This document shows positions 44,821 to 56,329 of a DNA stretch of 64,000 bases, one piece after another. This DNA comes from Coptis chinensis (taxonomy: Eukaryota > Streptophyta > Magnoliopsida > Ranunculales > Ranunculaceae), in contig CM027381.1 in assembly GCA_015680905.1 (NCBI GenBank), positions 65,213,501 to 65,277,500 of the forward strand. The letters run 5' to 3'. The notes under the pieces were generated by a model. The model worked only from the letters and a program-made list of their open reading frames with translations, was not told where the DNA came from and ran no database searches. The position numbers and the translations under genes are program-made. Positions within the stretch are counted from its first letter, which is position 1; the number at the start of each line of letters is the position of its first letter.

Positions 44821-45924
44821 TTCACTATAATGAAATGTTTAAGGAGATGATTCTGAAGCAGTTGATATGTTTAAGGAAGCCACATTTTCTTACAATATTT
44901 TGTTTGATCCGGATAAACGTCGTCAGTATGATACTGCTGGCTTTGAGGCTATTGAAGCAGAAAGTCAAGAATTGGAGCTAGACTTATTGAGTTTGGGAAC
45001 TGTCAACACCATGTTCGCTGCACTTTTTAGTAAGCTAGGTGTGGCAATAAAGATTACTGTATCAGCAACTGTGTTGGAGGAAGCACTGAATGGTGCGGTT
45101 ATTGTTCATCTACTTCAGCTGGGACAATCTTGTTTTAAGAAGGTTGAGAAACAGTGTGCTCACTTTTATTCTGTCGACATAACCGAACAGGAAGCACAAG
45201 CAAGCCTTGTCTGTCGAGTCCAATCATCGGACAAGAGCAAGTTTAAGCTATTTTATTTTGAACTCAAGGATAACGATGGATTAAGCCTGGCATTGCAGGA
45301 GGAGAGTGCAAAAATTAGAAAATGTACCTCAGCTGGGATGTATTTTCTTGGTTTTCCTGTTTACTGGTTGGATCAAGCAGTCAATTCGTTGGCAGCATCA
45401 AAGGATCCCAATACTGCTTTCCTTAAAAAATTGGACAGATTTCAGCATGTGAAATATCTGAGCTAAAAGAAGGCACCCATGTATTTTCTATTTATGGTGA
45501 CAACTTCTTTAAAAGTGCAAGCTACGTAATAGAAGTTCTTTGTGCTGGACCTTTTTCAAAAGAAAAGGATAAACTCAGGGTTGTGGAAGCTCGAATCTTG
45601 ACTAAAAGGGTGGAACTATCCAAGTTTGAAACCGAGTATAGAGAGGTGTTGGCACAATTCACAGAGATGGCCAGTAGATATGCATAGGAAATGCAAGCTA
45701 TTGATGAACTACTGAAACAAAGAAACACAATCCATGCCTCCTACTCAACTGCTCCTCCTCTGAAACGAAGTTTGAGTAGTAGCAAAAGCAGTGATTCCTT
45801 CAAAGAATTCAAGAAGGAAGAAGAATGCCAAACCAGTCGTAAAAAACATTGGGCAAAGGATAGGCCGAAAAAAAGCAAATGGTTCAATGTTCGCTTGAAA
45901 ATGGATAAGGACAAGCCTTGCTGA
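44821..45924 (+). pseudogene. ARG1: captured ARG1-like DnaJ protein fragment
   Basis: It begins inside the J domain after the HPD motif (MFKEATFSYNILFDPDKRRQYDTAGFE), then LGTVNTMFAALFSKLGV, VLEEALNGAV, KQCAHFYSVDI, SKFKLFYFEL, GLALQEE-type and SAGMYFLGFPVY segments (44867-45440). After a frameshift near 45450 comes GDNFF, FETEYREVLAQF, an in-frame TAG at 45686, then DELLKQRNTIHASY and the C-terminal KSKWFNVRLK. This matches the ALTERED RESPONSE TO GRAVITY1/ARL family from helix III to the end. The HPD-containing helix II is lost. No introns are visible over about 365 codons. Confidence 0.88.
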
Positions 45925-46440
45925 ATTGGAGCATATGATTTGCCTTCCTAATGGGTCTTCATGTGTACCGAAGGTCCGATTCTGTCATCTTCTTGGGTTG
46001 TACACTCTCTGAATCTGAACAATTGTTGAATGACTTCCCAACAACTTAAGGGTGATCTGCTCTTTGTACTCGACATTTTTTGCAGCAGTTGTGCAATCGC
46101 TCAACTACAACCTTGGTCTGGCATTTTGCTCTCCTATTCCTCCCATAGCCATGAATTGATGGCTTATTAGTGAAGGAGATGATGCTCCTAGTACAATATT
46201 TGCATAATCTTGCATGTAAAGGATAAATGCTGCGATTGTAAAATTCATGCAATTTATTATTGCTTCTCTTGTTATTCAATTTATAAGCATTTTGCTTGTT
46301 CCATGCCTAAAAAAAAGTACATGTGATCGAGGTTTTTCTTTTGTCTGTCTCTGAGTATCTCTAAGTGTTATGCTTTAATTTGTATGGGAGTCATGGTTTC
46401 TTATATCAATGATTAATGTCTTTGGTGAATCTGTGGCTTA
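45925..46440 (+). other. CACTA spacer, no supported gene
   Basis: Probably the 3' flank of the DnaJ fragment followed by the 5' flank of the DCD fragment; no motif recognised. Confidence 0.4.
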
Positions 46441-46445
46441 ATAGA

Positions 46446-48210
46446 ATGGCAGGTGGACGGAGAAAAGAAACACACTCAAAGAAAAAGAAGAACGAAACAC
46501 ACACTTTGGGAGACAGAATTCCACATACCCCTGGTGTTAATAGCAGTGCACCTGCATATCATTATACAAAAGAGCAGCTTGGTGCGGTAATATTTGGCTG
46601 TAAACATGAGACAATGGGCGAAAGCCCTAAGGAACCTGTTATTTGGTTAGTATAGTAGTACTTCAGCTTTTAACTGCATATTACTTAAAGCATGTTATTT
46701 TGTCTCTAGCTACAAGCCTACAACCACCAAAATTGGGATTTTTTTAAACTACTTCTCTAGTAGATCTTCAATTCTGTTTATGCAATTATGCATAGTATAA
46801 AAAACAGATAACGTATATAACTAATAATTAAGGACACACCCCCCTTATTAACATTTTACCGGATTGGACTTGGTTAATACAGTAGATTCGACCCCGAAAA
46901 GCTACTTTGATTCCAGAGACCCAGAGAAGAGCCACACATGTTTACATGTTCCATTATTTCACTTAGGGTATCAATAAATGAGGGGGTATTCGGATTGATT
47001 TTCAGCTTTAGACATAATCCATAACTTTTTATTGGAGAGCTGTTGCTTGATCGAGAAAGAAAGCATACGGAGAACATTCATATCTTTTAAATTCAGACTT
47101 AACTAATAGATGCAGCACCACTGCAGCAGATTTTCTTAAGTGTGAGTTGTTGGCTTTCTTCCACTCAATAATATCACACATACCGTTTTCTTCAATTATG
47201 CGATAATCCACTGAATGACATTGTCAGAGCTCTCCTGTAGTGGCCCTAGTAAAAGCATAGGTGCATAGCGATTTTGGAATTTTCAGATATGAGTTTGTTT
47301 GTTTAAAATCCCAGATTTTTCTATTAATAAAACTTTTTTGTAGTTTGTTAACATATCTAACTTTCATATTAATTTATTTTCATTTCTAATAACTTATACT
47401 ATGTTTTGGTTTGAACTCTCATTAAATCTCTATTAACTTTTGTGCAGGCTTACCAATTTGGCATTTCTCGTATATAAAAAATATTGAGCCAGGGTTGCCG
47501 ATATTCCTATTCAATTACAATGGTAGGAAATTACACGGCATTTACGAGGCAACTAGTCATGGCCGATTAAACATTAACCCACATGCATGGACAAATAAAG
47601 GTTCTGACCAGACTCAATTTCCTGCCCAAGTACGTGACCGCATACTTCTTTTCCCCGATTCTTTAGTGATATCTCTATATATATCTTGTATTCGATCACA
47701 TGATGTTTGATTTTCCTGTGTCCTTGTTCAGATCAAGAAGCAATGCAAGTCCTTGCTAGAGGACCAGTACAAGAAGGTCCTAGAGAAAAACTACATGGAT
47801 GAGCTGTGCTTTCGGTTTGAACTTGATCACAGACAAACTGCTCAACTCCTTTCCTTGTTTGAGTCTTCTTCTGCAACTAGCCCCTACAATGCACCGATCA
47901 GAAGACCTTTCAAAGATATGCTCCTAGAAACGAAGACAGACCGAAGTTAACTTCAGACGGCGGTGCTTCTGTTGAGTTCTTTAACGAAGCATCAGCAGTT
48001 GGAGCTGAATTTACCCTTCCTATGACACGGACATGGGCTTCTCTCTTCGAAGAGACTCATGGCTCTGATGCTAAGCCTAGTACTAGTTGGAAGGAAGCAG
48101 GGGCTTCATATGTTGTTTCTGGTTGGGACGAAGAGGAAGGGCCTTGTTGGACGAACAACCCATATATGGAGGATGAACATTCTCCTATAGCACCTTCGGT
48201 ATCTAGGTAA
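46446..48210 (+). pseudogene. captured DCD-domain protein fragment
   Basis: Exon 1 (46446-46645) has MAGGRRKETHSKKKK... then the DCD start LGAVIFGCKHETMGE. Exon 2 (47449-47630) continues LPIWHFSYIKNIEPGLPIFLFNYNGRKLHGIYEATSHG...INPHAW..., ending at a GT donor. Exon 3 (47733-48208) has the DCD end (LLEDQYKKVLEKNY, FRFELDHRQTAQLLSLF), a frame change near 47920, and a downstream segment ending at a GT donor. DCD proteins act in plant stress and cell-death responses. Intron 1 (46650-47448) is unusually long and contains minus-strand ORFs. The 3' end of the gene is missing. Confidence 0.87.
46874..47211 (-). other. unidentified open stretches inside DCD intron
   Basis: Two overlapping minus-strand frames (47211-47029 and 47077-46874) encode peptides such as GMCDIIEWKKANNSHLRKSAAVVLHLL. 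They look protein-like rather than low-complexity. They could be a further captured gene fragment in antisense or chance ORFs; I do not recognise a family. Confidence 0.3.
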
Positions 48211-48920
48211 GTATAAAAATCTCTTAATTGATTACAGATTGTGCGATTAAGCAATGTGAGGACCCTACATCTATCCTACCAGAGCTTCATTAGGGTGAGA
48301 TAGCTTCCAGTGACACACATATATAGTAATGATGTCCTTGAGCAATCAAATAATTCTGTTAAGGTAGGGGCCTCCACTAAAGATGCACTTCAAGATGAGT
48401 CCTTGGTTGCCAAGCATTCCGCTCCAGAGCGTGGACATATTCTTTAGATTCTCAAAAAAAAATTTAGTAGGAAATTCAGTAGGAACCATCTGTAAGGAGG
48501 AAATTCAGCAGGAACCATCTGTCTCAGTTCTTAACTATATAGAGAAAGGTTAAAAAATGTCTTATTATAGTTCGAAGAATAGTACTTGATACAATATTTG
48601 AGTTTCTATAAATAAATGACTGATCACTAGTACTCTTTGAAAGTTAAGATCATGTTCGACATTGTTCTTTCTTATCTTAATGAAATACGTTTTTCAAAGA
48701 ATTTACTTATGTTGGGTTGCTTTTGTTAATTGGTGTTGATGTTTATGAATATGAAAGGGAATTGTTAATTGGTGTTGATGTTTATGAATATGAAAGGGAA
48801 TGTGGTGGTTTGGGATAGGTTTTTACTTCCTGGTTAATTGTCATGAGCAATACCAACAAAAAATGATAAAAAATGACAAAGGGTGAGATAAAAGGTTGTC
48901 CAACAATCTCCCTTTCCAAA
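48211..48920 (+). other. CACTA right internal region, direct duplications
   Basis: No gene seen. A 39-bp perfect tandem duplication (TTGTTAATTGGTGTTGATGT...AAAGGGAA) lies at 48724-48801. A shorter one (GAAATTCAG(T/C)AGGAACCATCTGT) lies at 48470-48525. Confidence 0.55.
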
Positions 48921-49240
48921 AGAATTTATCACGGTTATTTTTTGATATTATCTCGGTTTCAATATAAAAACATCTCAGTTTTCTTCTATACTAATTGGTT
49001 TCAATCAACAATTTATCTCGGTTTTATTCTATATTATATCGGTTTTATTTAGAAAACCGAGATAATATATTTAGATAAGATGTCAGACTTCTGAGATAAT
49101 TTTGTAGCTTATTATCTCAGTTTTATAGAACTCTATTACCTCAGTGGATTTTACCTCGGTTGTTTTTTCCTAGAAAACCGAAGTAAAAACTCTAATATCT
49201 CACCTTTTAGCTGAGCTTATAAACCCTTTTTTTAGTAGTG
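48921..49240. repeat. right subterminal region of CACTA
   Basis: About ten TATCTCGGTTT / AAACCGAGATA motifs in mixed orientation between 48930 and 49200, then the 3' terminus CCCTTTTTTTAGTAGTG at 49240. Denser than the left subterminal array. Confidence 0.7.
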
Positions 49241-49243
49241 TAA

Positions 49244-52139
49244 GTGCAATTAGTACTTATATTCCTCACATACTCAAATGACGTCCAAAGAAACCGGGGT
49301 CGATTGATCACGCTTGCCACTTACTATCACATCATCCTATTCTTAATTAAGCTAGAGATCTTTTATTAGGAGTTACGGGGCTAGGGTGATGGTTTAGAAA
49401 AAAAAAAAAAAAAAAAAGAAAACAAAATTTGACAAGTTGAGAAACTGGGTTTTCAAGATACTTGTAACTACAGAAAAACCTCGTTTTGTTCTTTTGCTTC
49501 CGAATTGTGATACATTCTTTTAGCATTTTGGCTTTGTGACTCCATATGATTTTGAATTTTGGGAGTTCTAACTTTGCTTTTGTTTCTTTTTATTTTTGTT
49601 TATGATATCGTCTCCTTTTGATTTTGAACTTTTGGGAGATTCGATTTTTGACTCATTTGATTTTTTTTTTTCTTTTTGAGTTTGGGCTTTTTTGATGGGT
49701 CGTTCTTTTTTTTTCCTTTCTTTTCTTTTCTTTTCTTTTCGAAGCAATTAACTAATCTGTTTTTATACAAGGTCTTTTCTTCTCTTTTTTCTGATATCCA
49801 TCTAGTTTTCAACTCGTCAGCTGAGTAAGCTTTTTATTATGTGTTGTAACAGGTTAGGAATTTTTGGTGAAGAATAAAAAGGCTTTTAAAAAATAGTGAA
49901 GGCTTAAGGGGGATAACTAGAGGAAAAACTATCTTTTTTGGTTTTTAACGTTTATTTGGATGTATCGATCTAAAAATGGCCTAAATTCTCTCTCCTAGGA
50001 TATGGCATGGTGATCAAGCAAGTAGACGTGTGGTCTTTATATCCGAACATCCTTTATGTCATCACTCAATAATCATTCAGATGAGGCTTTTGTCTAGATT
50101 CTCACAGGATATGAAACTTAATTGTTCTAACCTTGGTCTCGGAAACTCACTGCTATATACAAACAAATGCTGATGCATGTCATTCATGAAAAGATGCAAA
50201 AACTATATATTGTACGTATATTAGTCTAAGTTTGAGTAACGAATCCTTACTCCATTGCTATAATTAGACTTCTAAACTTTTTATTTATCATAGAAAAGGA
50301 AACAAGACTTTTTAATACTAAACAGAAAAATATTTTTGGTCTTTTTTGAATAAAATTTTAGAAAGGAAGAAATATATTATTATATCTACTATATAGAAAA
50401 TGCCTAGTTTTTGCAAAATGTTACTATATTACCCCCAAATAGAACTATGCTTTGTCCTCAAAGTATAAATAGATAAGGAAAAGACATTACCATAGAAACA
50501 TGAGCAAAAACAGTAATACACCTGTATTATGTTCTTCATGATAAAAATACGTCACCCCCAAATAAGTTTGGGGCATGGATTTGCTTGATATAGATCAATA
50601 AATACATGCATGGTTTATGATACTAGGGATAATTATTCTACTATGAAATCTTTTTGGGTTTTTGTATTTTTGAAAACATATATGAAATGCAGAAATAAAT
50701 GAAATTTTTTGGCATAATGTATTTGTATTACCTTCTCCTCATATACCAAATTCCACAACAAAACAAATAAAACAAGCATATATAATATTAAACATATAAT
50801 TAAACGTCATAATAAAGAGAAGTAAAACAACGACTAAAGATTATAAACTATCTATATGGACACTAGGGAGTTGCCTAGTCAAAATCTGTGCATGATTCTT
50901 CATGACGTCGAGAAGATCCTTCTCCTTGATGACGTCGGGTCCTATCGTGTCTATCACTATGCGGGAGCGCAAATAGAGAGGTGGAGGCACAAAATAGAAT
51001 TAAATAGAGAATAGTATCACTTTGGGTTACTCTATTTTGTTTAATTCTCTTTTGGAGACGCCTCATTTTTTTTTAGTTGGTTTTCTCAATCAAAAGATAT
51101 CTCTAACCATATAGAAGTTTTGACAAGAAGATAAAATTATACATGAATCCGATATCATTTTGGTTATTCTGGGGCATATAATTTTCATTCTTATATCCTC
51201 TAGTTTTGAAAACTATATAGAGATGTTTTAAGATACTCGTACTAAAAAAGCTGTGATTCTAAATGCTAAGCTTTTGAAAACAAATCATAACAGGTAATCT
51301 CATGCAACTTTCATATCGGCTTTTTATTGAACCCAATCCAATCAGATTGTGGCTTCAGTTATGTGTGTTACGGGGGTTTACTGCGCAAGACATAATGGAA
51401 GGGTTTAACTAATTGGACAGTAGTGGGTGGTGGAACTAGGTCTTTTTGGTGGATTTTGGTAGTTCTGGTTAAAATGGGATGGGAACCAATACTCTGTTTT
51501 GATTGTTGTAGATACCTTGTCCTTGTCTAAATGTATTTGATGGTTGATGTGATGATATGTTATGAGCAAGGGACAACTGGTATCTATATGGTTTAAGCTG
51601 AGACATAAAGTGCATGGTGATATGGTCGGGTGACCCTTAGTAACACATAACCATAACTGATCCTCAAACCGCCCTTAGAAGAATGGAGATTGCGTACTTA
51701 TAAGGGTTGGTCTATGTGGAATCCATTGCCCGTGTTTTTGGTTTTAGAAAATCACATAACTGTTGGTGTATCGAGAACCTTGCATAATGAGAATGGAGAA
51801 AAATAACTATTTTGACAAAGAAATGTAAAATAAAGAAAAGGAAAATTGTATACTCACTCTATAAGATTACACTTACTCAAACGACAAGTAAAAAGTGTTA
51901 TACAAAGAATATGCGAGATATATGTGGACTAAGGCTCCATCACTTACAACCACACACTCCAAGTGGAGTGGTCCGGTTACCTTAAGAATGTACTCCCATG
52001 GATGCATCAAGAAAACATAACATGAATCTTTTATACTCAGATATTTAAGACTATATGTGTGAGGTCGTTTTAAGTCAGATTCCCTAAGACTACGCATATG
52101 AGATGGATGTTGTTAACTATATATTAATAGTCTAAATAG
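49244..52139 (-). other. E3 spacer with internal polypurine motifs
   Basis: Homologous to the E2 3' spacer: the ATGACGTCCAAAG...GGTCGATTGATCAC block (49277) pairs with 55033, and 51890-52010 pairs with 60120-60245. Polypurine motifs on minus occur at about 50430-50462 (TTTGAGGACAAAGCATAG then TTCTATTTGGGGG), 50551-50570 and 52165-52185. No counterpart of the two E2 env-position ORFs is recognisable here. Confidence 0.6.
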
Positions 52140-53190
52140 TTAGGGATCTTTATAGAAAAACATATGAAAGCATACACCCCCAAACAAAATGAAATGATGT
52201 ATTTGGAGTGTAAGATGCAAAATGATAAGAGAATGTTTGTATAACCCATCATAGAACTTATGAAATAACCCGTCATGTTTGACTTGTCCAAAAGAGTGAG
52301 AGGTTGGTAGTAGATGTCCTTCATGAGGCTCAAATGATGGGAAATAGGACATACCAGGTTTCTCAACTACTGAAATGATGGACTCTTGCGTTTGTATATT
52401 GGACAAAGTCTCTTTACTGGGAAGGTTTAGAAAATTATGAATGATCTCAAAGGCAATTGGTTTAAGTGCAAATTTGAGGTTTCTTTGAAATGGTTTAGTG
52501 GTGCAGTCCTCAGAAATTAGTGGATTTTTTATGAATAGAGGTTGGATTTCAAGATTTGTTAAATTGGGATGGTGATGGTTAGGTGGTGGTTCTTCACATG
52601 ATCTCGAGGACTCAAAGAATTCTTCATCTAGTTTTGGCGTTTCCACAAGATTGTGGTTCATATATGTAATAGTAAGGATATCACAAATTTGTTCCATCGA
52701 TAAGTCTTTAACGGCCAAACTAAATTGAAGTCCACTTTCCATCATAGAATTTATTCCCTCTTTTCCAACCACTTCATTTTCTTTGTCCTCTCTGCCTAGA
52801 TCTTCATATATAAATTTTCTCAATGCCATTTTTTAAGTGTGTCAAGTCCAATACATGCTCTTGAGTTTCTTTTGTCGGAGTTTTCTCATTTATGGGTGAT
52901 GATGCATTAAGGCATGTGAGAGAAACTATGACTTTGGGCATATAGTCATTGTCATGATAGCTGGAATTCTCACGATAGTCAGGTGGAGGTTGATGATGAT
53001 TTGATTGGTCATGAGTATCAGGATAGGCTTTAGCAATGAGCTTTGTTATAGTAACACCTTGTTTCTCTTGTTGGTTGGGTTCTGGACCGGCGGGAAGAAT
53101 ATTAGTCTCAGATGTGGTATCATTTGAACCGGATTGGAAAAAACATAAGGTAGTTGCTATTTGCTGAGTTAGTATTGTATGCTTGGCCAT
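52140..53190 (-). pseudogene. E3 ORF of unknown function (~350 codons, one frameshift)
   Basis: Two minus-strand frames, 53190-52804 and 52829-52140, overlap at a T6 run (52829-52834), so one slip would join them. The first half is polar (TQQIATTLCFFQSG, then an acidic and His/Pro-rich part). The second contains FSLAVKDLSMEQICDIL, a PPPNHHHPN linker and QRNLKFALKPI, and its end runs into a polypurine motif (HHFILFGGV). The position and Gln-rich start suggest the C-terminal gag/linker region of an Athila-like element, but there is no protease signature. It is cut by the E2 LTR immediately upstream. Confidence 0.5.
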
Positions 53191-53197
53191 TTCCTGT

Positions 53198-54504
53198 TGA
53201 TAATAATGGTGATGAGTATTTAACTTGATGAACAGTAGATAAAAGAGATCATGAATAGTAAATTATGGTGGAAAAATAGTAGATAAATATTCTCTAAATC
53301 ATGTGAGATAAAGGGGAGTAGTCGTGTTTGTCAAACTCTAGTTGTACACTACTTGGATGCGAGTCTAGATTAGAAGTATGCTTCACTAATGAGAGTCAAA
53401 ATAGTAGATATGAAGTAAAAACAGTGAATTTAGAGAATGAATAAAAGAAATAGAAGGGGTTTAATCTACCACGCGATTCGATTAACTATTAGATAGTATC
53501 GAATCGCTTATATTGATCCCTAGTGAATACCAAGTCCTCTCGGATCGAGGTTTTACTAGTATGAGAGTGTATCTCCACCACAAATCTCTTTGGTGATGGC
53601 TCTATACTCTAGTTCTCCGTTATGAGTTCTATCTCTAGTTACTCATAACGAAGAACTTGAAGTTCTTAATTGCAAAACAATAATTACTAATGATTAATCA
53701 TCCTCACATGACTTCATAAACCTCTTCTAATGGAGGTTTAGCCTAGTGTCATAGGAATCATGCTAATTAAACAATAATAATAAGACATAATGTAAAGCAC
53801 ATTTATTGAAATTAAACTAAAACTTTTTATTGATGAGAAATAATGGAGGCTACAATGCTAAACCTAATTATAAACTAAATAAACATAAACCAAAATTAAA
53901 CTAAGGGTTTGCTAGAAGAGAGGCTTAATGTTTAGCCTTAACCCTCTTTATATAGGAGACGGTTAGGGTTACATTTTCGTGTATGGGACAAAAAGGGGGA
54001 CTTTGGGCCTCTAATGTGAGCCCAAAGTCCATTAGGTTAAACCTAAAGAGGCCACGGCTGTTTGAAATTAGTTTCGTGCTTTTTTTTGTCCACTTTTACA
54101 GCTCTGATTGGGGTAAGTTTAGGTCCAATGGAAAGCTGATTCCGAGCCGGTCGATTTGACATAAAGTGAGCCCAATTCTGAGGCTCAAGTCCAAAGATAT
54201 AGCCTGTTGAAGTTATGTTGATTTTTCTGTCTTTTTTCTACCCGGATTGACTTTGACTTTCCCGCTTTGACTGGGCTTGGAAAAGGATTTTCTCCATGAT
54301 TCTTAGGCTTTAAATGTAAAACTTCTTGGCAATCATCTTGACTTGTTTTCCATGCAAAAGTGGTGCTTTTAGTCACCTAATCAACTTCAAGTCCTGAAAT
54401 GCACAAAAATATGTAAACAGTACTAACTCTCATTTATTATAAACATAATTGGCCTAAGTAGAGTACTATTAAGGGGTTTAAACTACACCTTTGGGTGCTT
54501 ATCA
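53198..54504 (-). repeat. 3' LTR of E2 (about 1,307 bp)
   Basis: On minus it starts TGATAAGCACCC at 54504 next to the PPT and ends ATTATTATCA at 53198. It has a TATATAAAG box near 53945-53953 and a GTCAA cluster at 54248-54272, placed as in the E1 LTR. Confidence 0.78.
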
Positions 54505-56329
54505 CACCACCCCCAAACAGTATTTTGCTTGTTCTCAAGCAAAGATGAGAAATAAAAACAGATAAGTGGCCAAAAATGTGGTCCTAACTAATCTCGTTTC
54601 GCAGAGTACGATTGCATTGACCATATGCAATAAGGCCTTAAACCACTAAAAATTCACTAGTGGACGAGTTATTCCTCGTGAGAGTTTTCCAGAGAAGGTA
54701 CTCACAAACTTCATTTATACTACAACGACTAAGAGATAAAAATAAAATTTCCTAATTTAATATCAAATATCTATACATCTCAATAACAATATAATAAAAA
54801 TATTGCTTTCTAAAACCTAAGCTAATGCACACATAATAATCAAATCATCTAACAATACACATGCATGCTATGAACTATGTTATGAAATGCAATGGCAGGT
54901 CCGTTTCTGAAACTTTTGGAATAGCGTCCTTAAATAGGTCCTCATAACTTGTCAAGACAAAAATACTCTGATTTTTCCACTCAAGTTAGCTCACTCTAGT
55001 ATGCAGTGGGCACACATTTTCTTACAATCTCAATGACGTCCAAAGGAGCCGAGGTCGATCAATCACATCTACCACTTACTATCACCCCAAATTAATCCTA
55101 ATTGAGCTAGAGGTCTTTATTATGTGATACGGGGTTGAGGTGATGGTTTAAGAAGAAATAGAATGGATATTCAAATAAACAAGTCTGAGATAATAGGGTC
55201 TTCAATTACATGTAACTAGAGAAAACCTTGTTCTTACTTTGCTTCTATACTTACCTAGTTTCCATCATTAGCTTTTCTATTTTGGCTTTTTGACTCCTTT
55301 TATTCTATTTTTGGAGTTTTTGTTTTATTTTTATTTTTATTTTTCTTTTCTTTTCTTTTTTTTCTTTGGATGGAAACTTCTTTTTTTTTTCTTTTCTAAA
55401 GCAACTAACTAATTTTTGGTTTTCCACAGGTCTTTCTCTTTATTCTCTTTACTCATCCTATTCTCAAACTCATTCAAAGATGGGTAAAGGATTTGTGGTT
55501 GCGAAAAGGATAATTGAAAGGCTCAAAAGGGCAACTAGCGGATAATTACTTATAGGTATGATTTTTAGCTATATCAATTCAAAGAGAGCCTAAATTCTCG
55601 CTTAGGATATGGTATGGTGATCAAGCAAGTGGATGTGTGATTCCTCTACTCAGATTATATGTCTTCTTTGTGTCATCACTCAAATACTCACTCATATGAA
55701 GTTTTTAAGCTAGAATCTCATAGGATATGTAAAATTAAGTAGTCTAACCTAGGTCTCAAAAAAATACAGCCAAGTATACTTATACATGCTCATGCAAGAT
55801 GTTAATGAAAAGATGCAATGACTATTATCTATGTATTAACCTAAGTTTCTAAGAACTACGCTTAATTCTATTGCTAATTGAGATTTCTATACTAATATCA
55901 TCATGGAAAATGAAATAATACCATTATCTTAAGTGCATAGTATAAACTATTTTTATGCTTTTTCTATTTTTTATACAACAAATAATACGTAATATACAAC
56001 ATAATATGTGCTTAAACATTTACAGAGCGTGTTTCTATACCACCCCCAAACATAATCATGCTTTGTCCCCAAAGTATGGAATGAAAAAAAAAAAGGATAG
56101 AGAGTACCATAGAAACGTGCTTGTAAATGGGAGCACCTATAAAAGAAAATTAAATAATACAAATATAAAGAATTAAAATGCAGACGCAACTCCTATATGA
56201 GTTCCATCCATAATAGGGATAACAGTAAATAAAAAGTCGTTTGGGACATAAGCAGACTCTAACAGAAAAATAATAAATATTACCATATATAGTTGTTTCT
56301 AATCATGCATTTCTCCTCAAGTTGCTCCT
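54505..56329 (-). other. E2 3' spacer with two polypurine motifs
   Basis: The PPT at 54505-54538 (minus TTGAGAACAAGCAAAATAC then TGTTTGGGGGTGGTG) adjoins the LTR. A second motif at 56038-56072 (minus TTTGGGGACAAAGCATGA then TTATGTTTGGGGGTGG) lies about 270 bp after the env-position ORF. No coding content is supported between them; the region aligns with E1 1125-2929 in reverse. Confidence 0.65.

Larger units (their letters stand above)
40175..49240. mobile_element. CACTA (En/Spm) element carrying host gene fragments
   Basis: The left end is CACTACTAAAAAAAAAGG and the right end, read on minus, is CACTACTAAAAAAAGGG. TAA flanks both (40172-40174 and 49241-49243), the 3-bp TSD typical of CACTA elements. 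E3 spacer homology resumes on both sides. Length is 9,066 bp. Subterminal regions carry multiple TATCTCGGTT-type motifs in both orientations. No TnpA/TnpD-like transposase is seen. The cargo is fragments of at least four unrelated plant genes, all on +, so it is a non-autonomous, gene-capturing element. Confidence 0.92.
38900..53197 (-). mobile_element. Athila-like deletion derivative E3, split by CACTA
   Basis: On the minus strand it runs from an ORF cut at 53197 by the E2 LTR, through a spacer homologous to E2's (49244-52139), across the CACTA insertion, to a PPT (39689-39722) and a 3' LTR starting TGATCAGC at 39688. No RT or integrase is present. The LTR is of another subfamily than E1/E2, and its far end near 38900 is not defined. 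Confidence 0.7.

Noticed and set aside
49391-49420. A-rich tract as a retroposon tail
   Set aside because: It falls inside spacer homologous in E1, E2 and E3, where A/T runs vary in length; no TSD or retroposed body adjoins it.
53198-54504. Interpretation of this LTR as the 5' LTR of a short element running to 39688
   Set aside because: The LTR at 38900-39688 is of another subfamily and no PBS follows 53198; a 3' LTR of E2 next to its PPT at 54505 fits better.
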